From Treponema sp. (GTDB lineage Bacteria; Spirochaetota; Spirochaetia; Treponematales; Breznakiellaceae), in the NCBI GenBank assembly GCA_031290325.1, contig JAITNU010000019.1, forward strand, positions 1-22,211: 22,211 bases of DNA, given 5' to 3'. Positions 7,845 to 15,369 of the stretch are shown here, in pieces. The notes beneath the pieces were generated by a model, which saw only the letters and a program-made list of their open reading frames with translations, was not told the DNA's origin and did not search any database. A program made the translations under genes and the position numbers. How positions within the stretch are numbered: the stretch's first letter is position 1; each line of letters begins with the position of its first letter.

Positions 7845-8117
7845 ATATATAACATACTCTATTTGTCTATCCTTTTCCATAATAAATACAATCCTGGTAT
7901 TTAAAAAAAAACAAATAAAGATACTGCCTAAAACAGCCAATAAAAAATAATTTTTTTCTTCATATTACGGTATTCGTCCATGCACTCATACTGAAAGCGA
8001 TGCCCAAAGCGAGAGAAAGTGCATATATGTGGTGTTGGGGGAATGCGGAGCATCGGTCTTTTGGGCAGAACTGCGCTTTCCTGACCTCGGTGAAATTCCT
8101 CAGCTAGGTCCGTGTGG
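7845..8117. other. Intergenic region with an inverted repeat
   Basis: No gene is visible. The half next to 7845 is very AT-rich with long A/T runs and probably contains the promoter of the leftward exported-protein gene. The half from 7960 to 8117 is GC-richer and includes a 7-bp inverted repeat (ATGCACT at 7980-7986, AGTGCAT at 8018-8024) and a second short one (GACCT/AGGTC, about 8082-8109). It could be the 3' trailer of the corrinoid operon, a small structured RNA or a dispersed repeat. Confidence 0.35.
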
Positions 8118-8759
8118 TCAAAGCTGGCCCTGATAATACGCGGCTGCCAGGCGCATGGCGCTTATCGCATCCGGGGCATAGAAGTCTGCCCCGATACTCC
8201 GGCAATACTGTTCCGTTACCGGGGCGCCGCTTATCATGATCTTGACCTGATCCCGGATGCCTGGAGCATCGAATGCCTCTACCAGGAGCTTCAACTGGGG
8301 CATGGTAATGATAAGCTCTGCCGTACAGACTATGATGTGCACTGGTTCCTGCTTCACCACCTCAATGAACCGTTCAGGGCTAACTCCAATACCCAGGTCT
8401 ATGACCCGCAAGCCGAGACTCTCCATCATGATGGACATGAGGTTCTTGGGTATATCATGTAAATCCCCTGGTACGGTTCCGATTACCACAATTCCTTTTA
8501 CCCCGCTTCCTGAATGGAGGAGGAGGGGCTTAAGAATCCTCATGGCTGCATGCATGGCCCGTAGCGCAATAAGTACCTGGGGTATACTGATTGCCTGGCT
8601 TCTGAAACGCTGCTCCAAGCTTATCATACCGGCCCTCAAACCCTGGCTGAGGATGTCTTCGACTGTATAGTCTTCCTCCAGAGCCTGGATAATTAAATCT
8701 GACGCCTCCTGTGCCCTGCCGTCTTGCAGGGTATGGGCTATTTGAACTAAATCAACCAT
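8118..8759 (-). CDS. Methyltransferase-type corrinoid (B12-binding) protein with DxHxxP motif
   Basis: The 213-residue protein has the two-domain layout of MtaC/MttC-type corrinoid proteins, which carry a methyl group between a substrate methyltransferase and an acceptor. Residues 1-80 are the four-helix cap (GLRAGMISLEQRF, IPQVLIALRAM). Residues 88-213 are the Rossmann B12-binding domain: GTVPGDLHDIPKN (94-106) holds the axial ligand H101, then VIDLGIGVSPERF and SGAPVTEQYCRSIGADFYAPDA. The usual DxHxxG motif is DxHxxP here: P104 replaces the glycine, and this is unusual. The start is firm: AAGGAG lies six bases upstream of the ATG. No methyltransferase or reactivation gene is adjacent; instead two PocR-AraC regulators lie upstream in the same direction. 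It may serve distant methyltransferases or act as a sensor. Confidence 0.88.
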   Translation of the reverse strand: MVDLVQIAHTLQDGRAQEASDLIIQALEEDYTVEDILSQGLRAGMISLEQRFRSQAISIPQVLIALRAMHAAMRILKPLLLHSGSGVKGIVVIGTVPGDLHDIPKNLMSIMMESLGLRVIDLGIGVSPERFIEVVKQEPVHIIVCTAELIITMPQLKLLVEAFDAPGIRDQVKIMISGAPVTEQYCRSIGADFYAPDAISAMRLAAAYYQGQL

Positions 8760-8809
8760 GCTGTTCTCCTTATTTTGTATTTTTAAATTTTTTTTAAATT
8801 TTATCCTGA

Positions 8810-10207
8810 TTATTTCTTAACTATTGTACGGTAATATTCGGAAAAATTATCTTCAGAGATTTCCGAAACGACGATGCCTCCCCGGCCCCGGTATTTTCCG
8901 GGACTCATGCCAGTGTAGTTTTTAAAGATCTTTGAGAACCAGCTTTGATCCTCAAATCCGCAGGCGCCGGCGATTTCACTTAAGGAGCGGTCAGTCTCGA
9001 CCAGCAAGCGACTTGCCTTTTCTATCCTGAGCCGGTTCAGGTAGCTTGAAAGGTTTTCCCCCATTTCTTGCTTGAAAATGGTGCTGAAATAGGGCGCCGA
9101 AAGGCCCGACACATCGGCAATTTCCTGGAGGCTGATCTTACGATCATAGTTTGCCCAGATGTAATGCTCCGCTTTCCGTAGCGCTGCCGCATGCCGTATC
9201 CCCTTGAAGGAGAAAATTTGTCCTGCCATCTGTTCCACAATGCCGTGCAATACGTCGGTCAGCTCTTCGATACTTTGGGTATCTTGAATGCGCTTGAGGT
9301 ATTGGTTATTGGTTTCCAGCAGGACCTGCTCGGTATAACCGGGGGCCACATTCGCCCGGGAAAGGAGCACCACCAGTTCAATCCCCCGGTACTGGATGTA
9401 TTTGAACTGATCCGGATTGGAAAAAAGCAGTATCGCTAATAGCTCATTCAGGATCTGCTTCCCGGCTTCATTCTCCCCCCGTCTGAGAGCGGCCAACAGG
9501 TTCCGCTCCTTATCCAGCGGATAGCCCGGCCCAGGAGCGCCCGTGGGATACTGGGACTTTAACTCCAGTATCTTAGTTGAAAGCATGGATTGCTGCTCCG
9601 CACGGCGTCTTATGGTTTCATAATAATCCGTGCTTCCGGTGGAGAGGGATTCCGCGTATACGAACATCAGCTCTGCCAGGGCCTTGATCTTCTCCGGATC
9701 TCCCCGGGGAAAGATCGACAGTTTACGCTTAAGGTCCGGCATACTGACATCCCTATCTGCCAGGAGGTACATCTGGCCACAGGTTTCCTCGCTATCGACC
9801 CCCAGAAACCCGCCGCCGACTAAGGCCCCGATAAAGCGGCCCTCCGAATAAATAGGACTGGTCCAGAACATAAATCCCAGTTCGCACATATAAATGTAAG
9901 AACCGCCGAAATGATGGGCTTCCTTCATCGCGTTACGATGCATCTCGATGCAGGGATTAGCGGTGAGGTCCAGGAAGTTGTGGATCGCAGCCTTCGCCTT
10001 GTATTTCATGCAGAAGAGACACATGTTTTTATCAGTGAGAAGCTCCTCCGCCATTTCAGGGATGGGCTGATAGGCATGATCATGGACACATACCCCTGCA
10101 CTCGTCGCCTTGGCGTATACCCTCATTAATTTATAGGCCCTGAGTAACAAGGGGCTTGTCCGACTTGATACGTTTTGATTGGTATCAGGTTGTTTGTCTT
10201 TTTTCAT
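8810..10207 (-). CDS. PocR-domain AraC-family transcriptional regulator (copy 2)
   Basis: From the ATG at 10207 the protein has 465 residues. Residues 15-130 form a PocR ligand-binding domain with C63-x2-C66, C86-x3-H90 and C108 (YMCELGF), then SPIYSEGRFIGALVGGG. PocR domains are known from the propanediol/cobalamin regulator PocR and are thought to bind small organic ligands. A helical middle region (DKERNLLAALRRGENEAG) links to the C-terminal AraC double helix-turn-helix (ISLQEIADVSGLSAPYFS and LSEIAGACGFEDQSWFS). GGAG with a seven-base spacer precedes the ATG at 10207; in-frame TTG at 10288 and ATG at 10231 lack such a site. It has its own promoter at 10260-10288. Its DNA-binding domain is nearly the same as that of its neighbour, so both probably read the same site. 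The gene ends 50 bases before the corrinoid gene. Confidence 0.9.
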   Translation of the reverse strand: MKKDKQPDTNQNVSSRTSPLLLRAYKLMRVYAKATSAGVCVHDHAYQPIPEMAEELLTDKNMCLFCMKYKAKAAIHNFLDLTANPCIEMHRNAMKEAHHFGGSYIYMCELGFMFWTSPIYSEGRFIGALVGGGFLGVDSEETCGQMYLLADRDVSMPDLKRKLSIFPRGDPEKIKALAELMFVYAESLSTGSTDYYETIRRRAEQQSMLSTKILELKSQYPTGAPGPGYPLDKERNLLAALRRGENEAGKQILNELLAILLFSNPDQFKYIQYRGIELVVLLSRANVAPGYTEQVLLETNNQYLKRIQDTQSIEELTDVLHGIVEQMAGQIFSFKGIRHAAALRKAEHYIWANYDRKISLQEIADVSGLSAPYFSTIFKQEMGENLSSYLNRLRIEKASRLLVETDRSLSEIAGACGFEDQSWFSKIFKNYTGMSPGKYRGRGGIVVSEISEDNFSEYYRTIVKK

Positions 10208-10259
10208 AACCAGACTCCGAAATACTTCCATTTGTTTATTCTTAACATCATGGAATAAT

Positions 10260-10288
10260 ATTATATCGAAGTATTGTATAATATTCAA
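10260..10288 (-). promoter_or_regulatory. Internal sigma-70-type promoter before the second PocR-AraC gene
   Basis: On the minus strand TTGAAT (10288-10283) and a perfect TATAAT (10265-10260) are separated by 17 bases. Transcription would start near 10253, with a leader of about 45 bases. The segment 10250-10290 also contains AT-rich inverted near-repeats (GAATAATATTATA against TGTATAATATTC) that could be a regulator site. Confidence 0.65.
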
Positions 10289-10305
10289 AGGGAAAAGACT
10301 ATATT

Positions 10306-11736
10306 TTAACCATTATGCACTGTTTTGGTGCCGATTTCTTCAATCAGCGGGATCATAAGGTTGCCACCTTGCTGCCGGTATTTCCCCGGACTGATCCCGA
10401 TATAGCTTTTAAAGATCTTCGAGAACCAGCTTTGATCCTCGAATCCGCAGGCCCCTGATATTTGGTTGAGGGATAACTCGGTTTCCACCAGCATAACCGC
10501 GGCTTTTTCCACCCTGAGACGGTTCAGGTAACTTGAAAGGTTCTCTCCCATCTCCTCCTTGAAGATGGTGCTGAAATAGGGTGCTGAAAGCCCTGACACC
10601 GCGGCAATTTCCTGAAGGCTTATCTTACGGGTATAGTGTTCCCAAATATACCGCCCAGCCTTGCGGAGTACCGAGGCATGCCCGATCCCATGAAACGAAA
10701 AAATCTGCCCTGCCATGCGATCCATAATGACCTGGAAGTTCTCGATCAGTTCCTTGCGGTTCCGGGACTCCTGGATTCGCTTGAAGTACCGGTTATTGGT
10801 CTCAAAGGCCGTGTCCGCTTCGCAGGCATCAGGTATAGTCGCCTCCCGCGAGAGGAGGACCATCAGCTCTATGGCCCGGAGCTGGATCAATTCGAAATTC
10901 TCCGGATAGGCCATGACAATGCTATTCAGCAGCTCCTTGATGATCTTCCTGCTGGTTTCGTGATCGCCCCGGCGTAACGCGGCCAAGAGCAGCCGTTCCT
11001 TATCCAGGGAATAGCTCGCATGGTCTTTCGGCCCGGTACTATGCCGCTTTTTGATGTCCGGGATCGAACCGGAACGTTGCAGCTCCAGTTCGGTGCCACC
11101 TGATTCGGCGCTTTCCTGTGTGGCTATACCCTCTTTGCTGGAGGATATTTTTTCCGCACATAAGCATAACATCGATGCCTGGGCTTTTATCTCTTCATAG
11201 CTTCGTTCCGGGACATCCGCCAGGTACTCCGCAGCCTCCTCTGCCGGAATGTTCCCCTGACTGATGGCGCTAATTTTTTTGATGGCCTCTGCACGCTTGA
11301 TGCCCAGGACCCTTCCGGCGATCAGGGACCCGGCGAGACGTCCGTTTGAATAAAGCGGACTGCTCCAATAGATCAAACCCATTTCGCACATATAGATGTA
11401 GATACCGCCTCGGCGCTGGGCTTCGGCCACCCCTTCGATGTGCATCTGGATGCAGGGGTAGTCATCGTTCCCCCAGACCTGTGTGCGGTCAGGGGAATAT
11501 TTTCTGCAGAGGGAGCAGAAGCACAGGCTATCCGTCTCCTCTGACATGATTGCGGCATGACCATCTTGATCCAGCACCGAGACAACGCAATCAACTGCCC
11601 GTTCATAGGATTTAATCATTGCCCGGGCTTTAAGCAATAAAGGTTCAATCTCCCGCCGTTTTATAATATTGGACGAAGTTCCATCTTCTACGGGACGATA
11701 CAAATCTATCGTATCAACATAACGACACCGGTTCAT
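10306..11736 (-). CDS. PocR-domain AraC-family transcriptional regulator (copy 1)
   Basis: A 476-residue paralogue of the adjacent 8810-10207 protein, same domain order: PocR domain (about 30-150) with C72, C74, C77, C95-x3-H99 and C117 (YMCEMGL), a helical linker, and AraC helix-turn-helices near 355-460 (ISLQEIAAVSGLSAPYFS, NQISGACGFEDQSWFS). The DNA-binding parts of the two copies are close to identical while the N-terminal and linker regions are much more diverged, as expected if the copies sense different ligands at the same DNA site. The ATG at 11736 has AGGAGG with a six-base spacer; an in-frame TTG at 11742 is less likely. The first gene of the leftward regulator-regulator-corrinoid set, divergent from argR. 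Confidence 0.9.
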   Translation of the reverse strand: MNRCRYVDTIDLYRPVEDGTSSNIIKRREIEPLLLKARAMIKSYERAVDCVVSVLDQDGHAAIMSEETDSLCFCSLCRKYSPDRTQVWGNDDYPCIQMHIEGVAEAQRRGGIYIYMCEMGLIYWSSPLYSNGRLAGSLIAGRVLGIKRAEAIKKISAISQGNIPAEEAAEYLADVPERSYEEIKAQASMLCLCAEKISSSKEGIATQESAESGGTELELQRSGSIPDIKKRHSTGPKDHASYSLDKERLLLAALRRGDHETSRKIIKELLNSIVMAYPENFELIQLRAIELMVLLSREATIPDACEADTAFETNNRYFKRIQESRNRKELIENFQVIMDRMAGQIFSFHGIGHASVLRKAGRYIWEHYTRKISLQEIAAVSGLSAPYFSTIFKEEMGENLSSYLNRLRVEKAAVMLVETELSLNQISGACGFEDQSWFSKIFKSYIGISPGKYRQQGGNLMIPLIEEIGTKTVHNG

Positions 11737-11915
11737 ATACAACCTCCTGGTTATTTAACAGTTTAGTTACCTATTATGAACGCACTACACCCTAATGGCT
11801 AAATTTTAAAAATTCCGGCCACAGTAGCCTATTTTATTTTGAGTGGTATAGGGTAAATCAACAAAAAATAATCGTAATATATCAAAAAAACCACAAATAT
11901 TCGCAATGGACACGG

Positions 11916-11931
11916 ATAAACGATAGTTTAT
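11916..11931. promoter_or_regulatory. Inverted repeat in the divergent regulator/argR intergenic region
   Basis: ATAAAC and GTTTAT flank a four-base spacer, forming a 16-base dyad between the divergent PocR-AraC and argR genes. It could be an operator for either gene. The rest of 11737-11950 is AT-rich with no clear leftward promoter; the best weak candidate is TTGATT followed after 19 bases by TAAAAT on the minus strand. Confidence 0.35.
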
Positions 11932-11954
11932 GGCTTGCAAAAAGCGCCGAATCG

Positions 11955-11983
11955 TTGTAAGTTTATACCGTATTAAGTATAAT
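11955..11983 (+). promoter_or_regulatory. Sigma-70-type promoter for argR
   Basis: TTGTAA (11955-11960), a 17-base spacer and a perfect TATAAT (11978-11983) lie 50 bases upstream of the argR start. The predicted start of transcription, near 11990, falls inside a perfect 10-base palindrome. Confidence 0.75.
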
Positions 11984-11987
11984 TATT

Positions 11988-11997
11988 GATACGTATC
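11988..11997. promoter_or_regulatory. Palindrome GATACGTATC overlapping the argR transcription start
   Basis: A perfect 10-base palindrome centred a few bases downstream of the -10 box, where a bound repressor would block initiation. It does not look like a standard ARG box (TGAAT/ATTCA halves), so the cognate protein is unknown. Confidence 0.4.
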
Positions 11998-12032
11998 GAC
12001 GGAGATATGGCATCTTCGTACCGGAGTTACCT

Positions 12033-12509
12033 GTGAAAGAACGACTGGCTCGTTTAAAAGCCGTCCAAAAATTGATAAAAACCTACCGGATTGAGTCTCA
12101 AGAGACGCTGTTAGGGCATTTACAAAAAGAAGGGTTCATTGTTACCCAGGCAACCCTCTCCCGGGATTTAAAGCTCCTCAAGGTCGGGAAGATATCCGAT
12201 GGTCATAAGGGGTATGTTTATTCCCTACCCGGGGATGATGATGATCGGCCGGAAACTGAGCGGACTTTTATCCACGATTTCCTGCGGGGCTATATCTCCA
12301 TCGAATGGTCCGGCAGTATGGTGGTGATCAAGACCTATTCAGGCCATTCCGATCCGGTGGCCCTGGCAGTTGATAACCTGGGGCTGGATGATGTGCTGGG
12401 TACTATCGCGGGACGAGACAATACGGTCTTTGTGTGTCTCCGGGAGGGTATAAGCGGGGAAGATTTCATAAACCGGATGAAGGAAACCATCCCGGAACTG
12501 GAAATATAA
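12033..12509 (+). CDS. argR: Arginine repressor ArgR-family regulator
   Basis: The 158-residue protein has the ArgR layout: an N-terminal winged helix (residues 5-70) with VTQATLSRDLKLL as the recognition region, and a C-terminal oligomerisation/arginine-binding domain (85-155) with LAVDNLGLDDVLGTIAG. ArgR hexamers bind ARG boxes when arginine is present. The effector loop is unusual: family members usually read GTxxGDDT, with two aspartates touching arginine, but here it is GTIAGRDNT (123-131), with Arg and Asn in place and one extra residue. The GTG start at 12033 is supported by GGAG with a six-base spacer. No arginine genes are nearby; pgi follows after 23 bases and probably shares the transcript. 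Confidence 0.9.
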   Translation: MKERLARLKAVQKLIKTYRIESQETLLGHLQKEGFIVTQATLSRDLKLLKVGKISDGHKGYVYSLPGDDDDRPETERTFIHDFLRGYISIEWSGSMVVIKTYSGHSDPVALAVDNLGLDDVLGTIAGRDNTVFVCLREGISGEDFINRMKETIPELEI

Positions 12510-12532
12510 CCTTAAGCAGGAGGAAAACTTGT

Positions 12533-14098
12533 ATGCGCTATATTGATTTTGATAAGACCAACACGTATCGGAAACTGGTGGTTCATTCTTTTGATTATAC
12601 CACCCTCAACGCCGAACGGGTACGGCACTGTGTGGTTCCCATGGCCGCAGGGCTTGCCTATTCATGGGCCGCCAAGCCAGTGGAAAAGCCTGAACTGGAC
12701 TTACTCCAGGCCCTCGCGGATGAGCAGGAACTCATCGGGAAATACCAGGCCATTCTGGAGGGGGAAACTATGAACACCGGGGAGAACCGGAAGGTGCTCC
12801 ATCACCTCCTCCGGGGGCAGGTGGGAAAACCGGTCATCCATGAGGGGAAGAACATCGGTGCATTTTACCGGCAGGAGCTGGACCGTTTCTCCGCCTTTGC
12901 CGATGCGGTCCAGGCCGGGAATATCCGGGGTTCGACCGGCAAGGTCTTGAGCACCGTAGTGCAGATCGGCATAGGTGGTTCTGACCTGGGACCCCGCGCC
13001 CTGTACCTTGCCCTGGAAAACTGGGCTGCCGCAGAAGGTACCCATCATCTCAAGGCCAAATTTATCTCCAATGTGGATCCTGATGACGCCTCCCAGGTAC
13101 TTGCCTCATGCAATTTGGAAGAGACCATCTTTGTGCTGGTCTCCAAGAGCGGAACCACCCAGGAAACCCTGGCAAACGAATTGTTCATCAAGGATAAACT
13201 TACCAAAGCGGGACTTGATCCGAGTAAGCATATTGCCGCGGTTACCAGTGAAACAAGCCCCCTGGCCCATAATCCCGCATACCTGGATTCTTTCTATATT
13301 GACGATTTTATCGGCGGTCGTTATTCTTCGACCTCTGCGGTTGGGGGCGTGGTGCTCTCCCTGGCCTTTGGCAAAGCCGCCTTTCAAGACCTGCTGGCAG
13401 GCGCCCATGAGGCGGACCAGTGTGCCCTGGAGCCGGATATACTGAAAAACGCCGCCCTCCTGGATGCCCTCATCGGGGTTTGGGAGCGGAACGTGCTCAG
13501 ATTGCCCTACACGGCGGTGCTGCCCTACAGCCAGGCCCTTTCCCGTTTCCCTGCCCACTTGCAGCAGCTTGATATGGAGTCCAACGGCAAACGGGTAAAC
13601 CGGAACGGCGAACCGATCTCCTATTCCACCGGACCGGTGGTCTTTGGCGAGCCGGGAACCAATGGTCAACATTCCTTCTACCAGCTCCTCCATCAAGGTA
13701 CGGACAGAGTCCCCCTCCAGTTTGTGGGCTTTACCGAAAGCCAGCGGGGGGATGATGTGGCGGTGGATGGTTCGGTGAGTCAGACCAAGCTCAAGGCCAA
13801 CCTCATTGCCCAGATCGTGGCCTTTGCCAAGGGTAAGACCGATGCCAATGGAAACAAGGAATTTCTCGGCACCCGGCCTTCAAGCCTCATCTACGGTAAG
13901 CGGCTCACCCCCAGGGTTTTAGGCGCCCTCCTGTCCCATTTTGAAAACAAGGTCATGTTCCAGGGTCTGGTGTGGAACCTCAACAGCTTTGATCAGGAAG
14001 GGGTACAGCTCGGCAAGGTCCTCACCAGGAAGGTACTCTCCGGTAATTCCGGGGATTCCGCGCTGGATGCATACAGTGAACTGTTAGGCATATCGTGA
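12533..14098 (+). CDS. pgi: Glucose-6-phosphate isomerase
   Basis: Interconverts glucose-6-phosphate and fructose-6-phosphate in glycolysis and gluconeogenesis. The 521-residue length fits the long bacterial/eukaryotic PGI type. The two SIS halves are visible: IGGSDLG at 147-153 and SKSGTTQET at 204-212 bind the phosphate; GGRYSSTSAVGG (261-272) is PGI signature 1; E349 in MESNGK is the likely catalytic base; and GEPGTNGQHSF (372-382) contains H380 for ring opening. The ATG at 12533 has an excellent AGGAGGA (12518-12524). The reading frame is open further upstream into argR, but that part is not coding. It follows argR by 23 bases. Confidence 0.97.
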   Translation: MRYIDFDKTNTYRKLVVHSFDYTTLNAERVRHCVVPMAAGLAYSWAAKPVEKPELDLLQALADEQELIGKYQAILEGETMNTGENRKVLHHLLRGQVGKPVIHEGKNIGAFYRQELDRFSAFADAVQAGNIRGSTGKVLSTVVQIGIGGSDLGPRALYLALENWAAAEGTHHLKAKFISNVDPDDASQVLASCNLEETIFVLVSKSGTTQETLANELFIKDKLTKAGLDPSKHIAAVTSETSPLAHNPAYLDSFYIDDFIGGRYSSTSAVGGVVLSLAFGKAAFQDLLAGAHEADQCALEPDILKNAALLDALIGVWERNVLRLPYTAVLPYSQALSRFPAHLQQLDMESNGKRVNRNGEPISYSTGPVVFGEPGTNGQHSFYQLLHQGTDRVPLQFVGFTESQRGDDVAVDGSVSQTKLKANLIAQIVAFAKGKTDANGNKEFLGTRPSSLIYGKRLTPRVLGALLSHFENKVMFQGLVWNLNSFDQEGVQLGKVLTRKVLSGNSGDSALDAYSELLGIS

Positions 14099-14111
14099 GG
14101 GTTTATACACC

Positions 14112-14141
14112 TTGCCCTCTACCCGCATCTCATGGTACACT
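14112..14141 (+). promoter_or_regulatory. Possible promoter immediately upstream of carD
   Basis: TTGCCC (14112-14117), an 18-base spacer and TACACT (14136-14141), four of six matches in each box. Transcription from it would begin at about 14148-14149, almost on the carD ATG at 14150, and so would yield a leaderless message. Confidence 0.35.
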
Positions 14142-14149
14142 TATTACTA

Positions 14150-14650
14150 ATGAGCGATGTGACTGAGGTCTTTCAAGTAGACCAGAAGGTGGTGTATCCC
14201 AGTCAAGGGGTTGGAAAAATTCTTTCCATTGAAGATAAGGAATTTAAGCACGAAAAGATTCCTTATTACGTTATTTACCTTGCAGTTTCGGATATGACGG
14301 TCATGGTACCGGTGGATAAGGCTGATGGGCTGGGGATCCGGCCCATTGTGGTTGAGGAAGATGCCCTGAAGGCGATGGAACTTATTGGTGAATCCTATGA
14401 ACCCATACCGTCAGATTGGAAGCTCCGGTATCAGATGAACCTGGATCTTTTAAAAAAGGGAAGTATCATGGATATTGCGACCATTGTGCGTTCCCTCTAC
14501 CATAGGAGCAAGGTTAAAGAATTGCCCATTCTGGAGCGGAAACTCTACGATTCTGCCATGAAGCTGCTGGAAGATGAGGTTTCCTATTCCCTTAACAAAC
14601 CTAAGGATGAAGTGGAAACCATGATCTTCGCCCGTCTGGAATCGCGGTAA
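14150..14650 (+). CDS. carD: CarD/CdnL family RNA polymerase-binding transcription regulator
   Basis: CarD-family proteins bind the RNA polymerase beta subunit through an N-terminal Tudor-like domain and stabilise open promoter complexes through a helical C-terminal domain. The 166-residue length fits. Residues 5-60 match the RNAP-interaction domain (FQVDQKVVYPSQGVGKI, YYVIYLAVSDMTVMVPVDKA), and 75-166 are the helical domain with LDLLKKGSIMDIATIVRSLYHRSK and LSxxE-like helices (PILERKLYDSAMKLL). I prefer the ATG at 14150; an in-frame ATG at 14132 adds six residues. Neither has a recognisable ribosome-binding site. The gene leads a tight carD-ispD-ispF-nth run, so general transcription control is tied to isoprenoid and repair genes. 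Confidence 0.92.
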   Translation: MSDVTEVFQVDQKVVYPSQGVGKILSIEDKEFKHEKIPYYVIYLAVSDMTVMVPVDKADGLGIRPIVVEEDALKAMELIGESYEPIPSDWKLRYQMNLDLLKKGSIMDIATIVRSLYHRSKVKELPILERKLYDSAMKLLEDEVSYSLNKPKDEVETMIFARLESR

Positions 14651-14664
14651 CGACACACCGTACC

Positions 14665-15369
14665 ATGGAAGGCTCGATTGCCGTTGTGCTATGCGCGGCC
14701 GGTTCTTCGACCCGTATGGGGGGCATTAAAAAAGAGTACCGTCCCCTGGGGGAGGGGAACCCCCTTACTGTGCTGGGTGCGGCGGCAATGGCTTTTGCCG
14801 CTTCCCCTCGTGTTGGGTTGATGGTTATCGCTGTTCCGGCAGGGGCAGAAAACGGGGAGTTTGCCGCCCGTGCGAGCCTCCCCCCTGTTCTTTTGCCGCC
14901 CGAGGCACGGCTGCCGATACTGTTTGTTCCTGGCGGGTCGAGCCGCCGGGTCTCAGTGCACCATGCCCTTTCCCTTCTCTTTGCCTATCAGCCGGATTAT
15001 GTCCTTATCCATGATGGGGCCAGACCCTGGGTGGACCTTGATTTGATAGAGCGGACCATTGACGCGGTTATTCAGCACCAGGCGGTGGTTCCTGTGGTGC
15101 CGCTGATCGAAACCCCCAAGGAAATTGATGCCGCCGGTTTTGTACAGCGGCATTTACGGCGAAGAAGCATCGGCGCCGCCCAAACCCCCCAGGCTTTTGC
15201 CTTCCCGGAACTGCTCGCCGCCCATGAAAAGGCAGCGGAACGGGAACTGGTTGAACACCTTGAGTATACCGATGATGCAGAGGTATGGGGGGAATTTGTC
15301 GGTCCTGTGGCGACTATCCCCGGTTCTCCTAAAAACCGGAAGATCACCTTCCCGGAAGATCTGGTTTAG
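14665..15369 (+). CDS. ispD: 2-C-methyl-D-erythritol 4-phosphate cytidylyltransferase
   Basis: Third enzyme of the MEP isoprenoid pathway: joins MEP and CTP to give CDP-methylerythritol. The 234 residues match the family. Motifs are complete: AAGSSTRMGGIKKEY (11-25) for CTP phosphates, PGGSSRRVSV, the metal/substrate strand VLIHDGARPWV, QTPQAF, YTDDAEVWG, and the C-terminal GSPKNRKITFPEDL. There is no clear ribosome-binding site before the ATG at 14665, which follows the carD stop by 14 bases, so translation probably depends on coupling. The ispF gene begins 13 bases after the stop, separated by a tandem repeat. Confidence 0.96.
   Translation: MEGSIAVVLCAAGSSTRMGGIKKEYRPLGEGNPLTVLGAAAMAFAASPRVGLMVIAVPAGAENGEFAARASLPPVLLPPEARLPILFVPGGSSRRVSVHHALSLLFAYQPDYVLIHDGARPWVDLDLIERTIDAVIQHQAVVPVVPLIETPKEIDAAGFVQRHLRRRSIGAAQTPQAFAFPELLAAHEKAAERELVEHLEYTDDAEVWGEFVGPVATIPGSPKNRKITFPEDLV

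Noticed and set aside
12434..12532. Upstream extension of the pgi reading frame into argR
   Set aside because: The ATG at 12533 has a strong AGGAGGA and begins the conserved protein; the extension overlaps argR and is not PGI-like.
13106..13696. 196-codon minus-strand frame within pgi
   Set aside because: It is a shadow frame opposite a fully motif-supported PGI gene.
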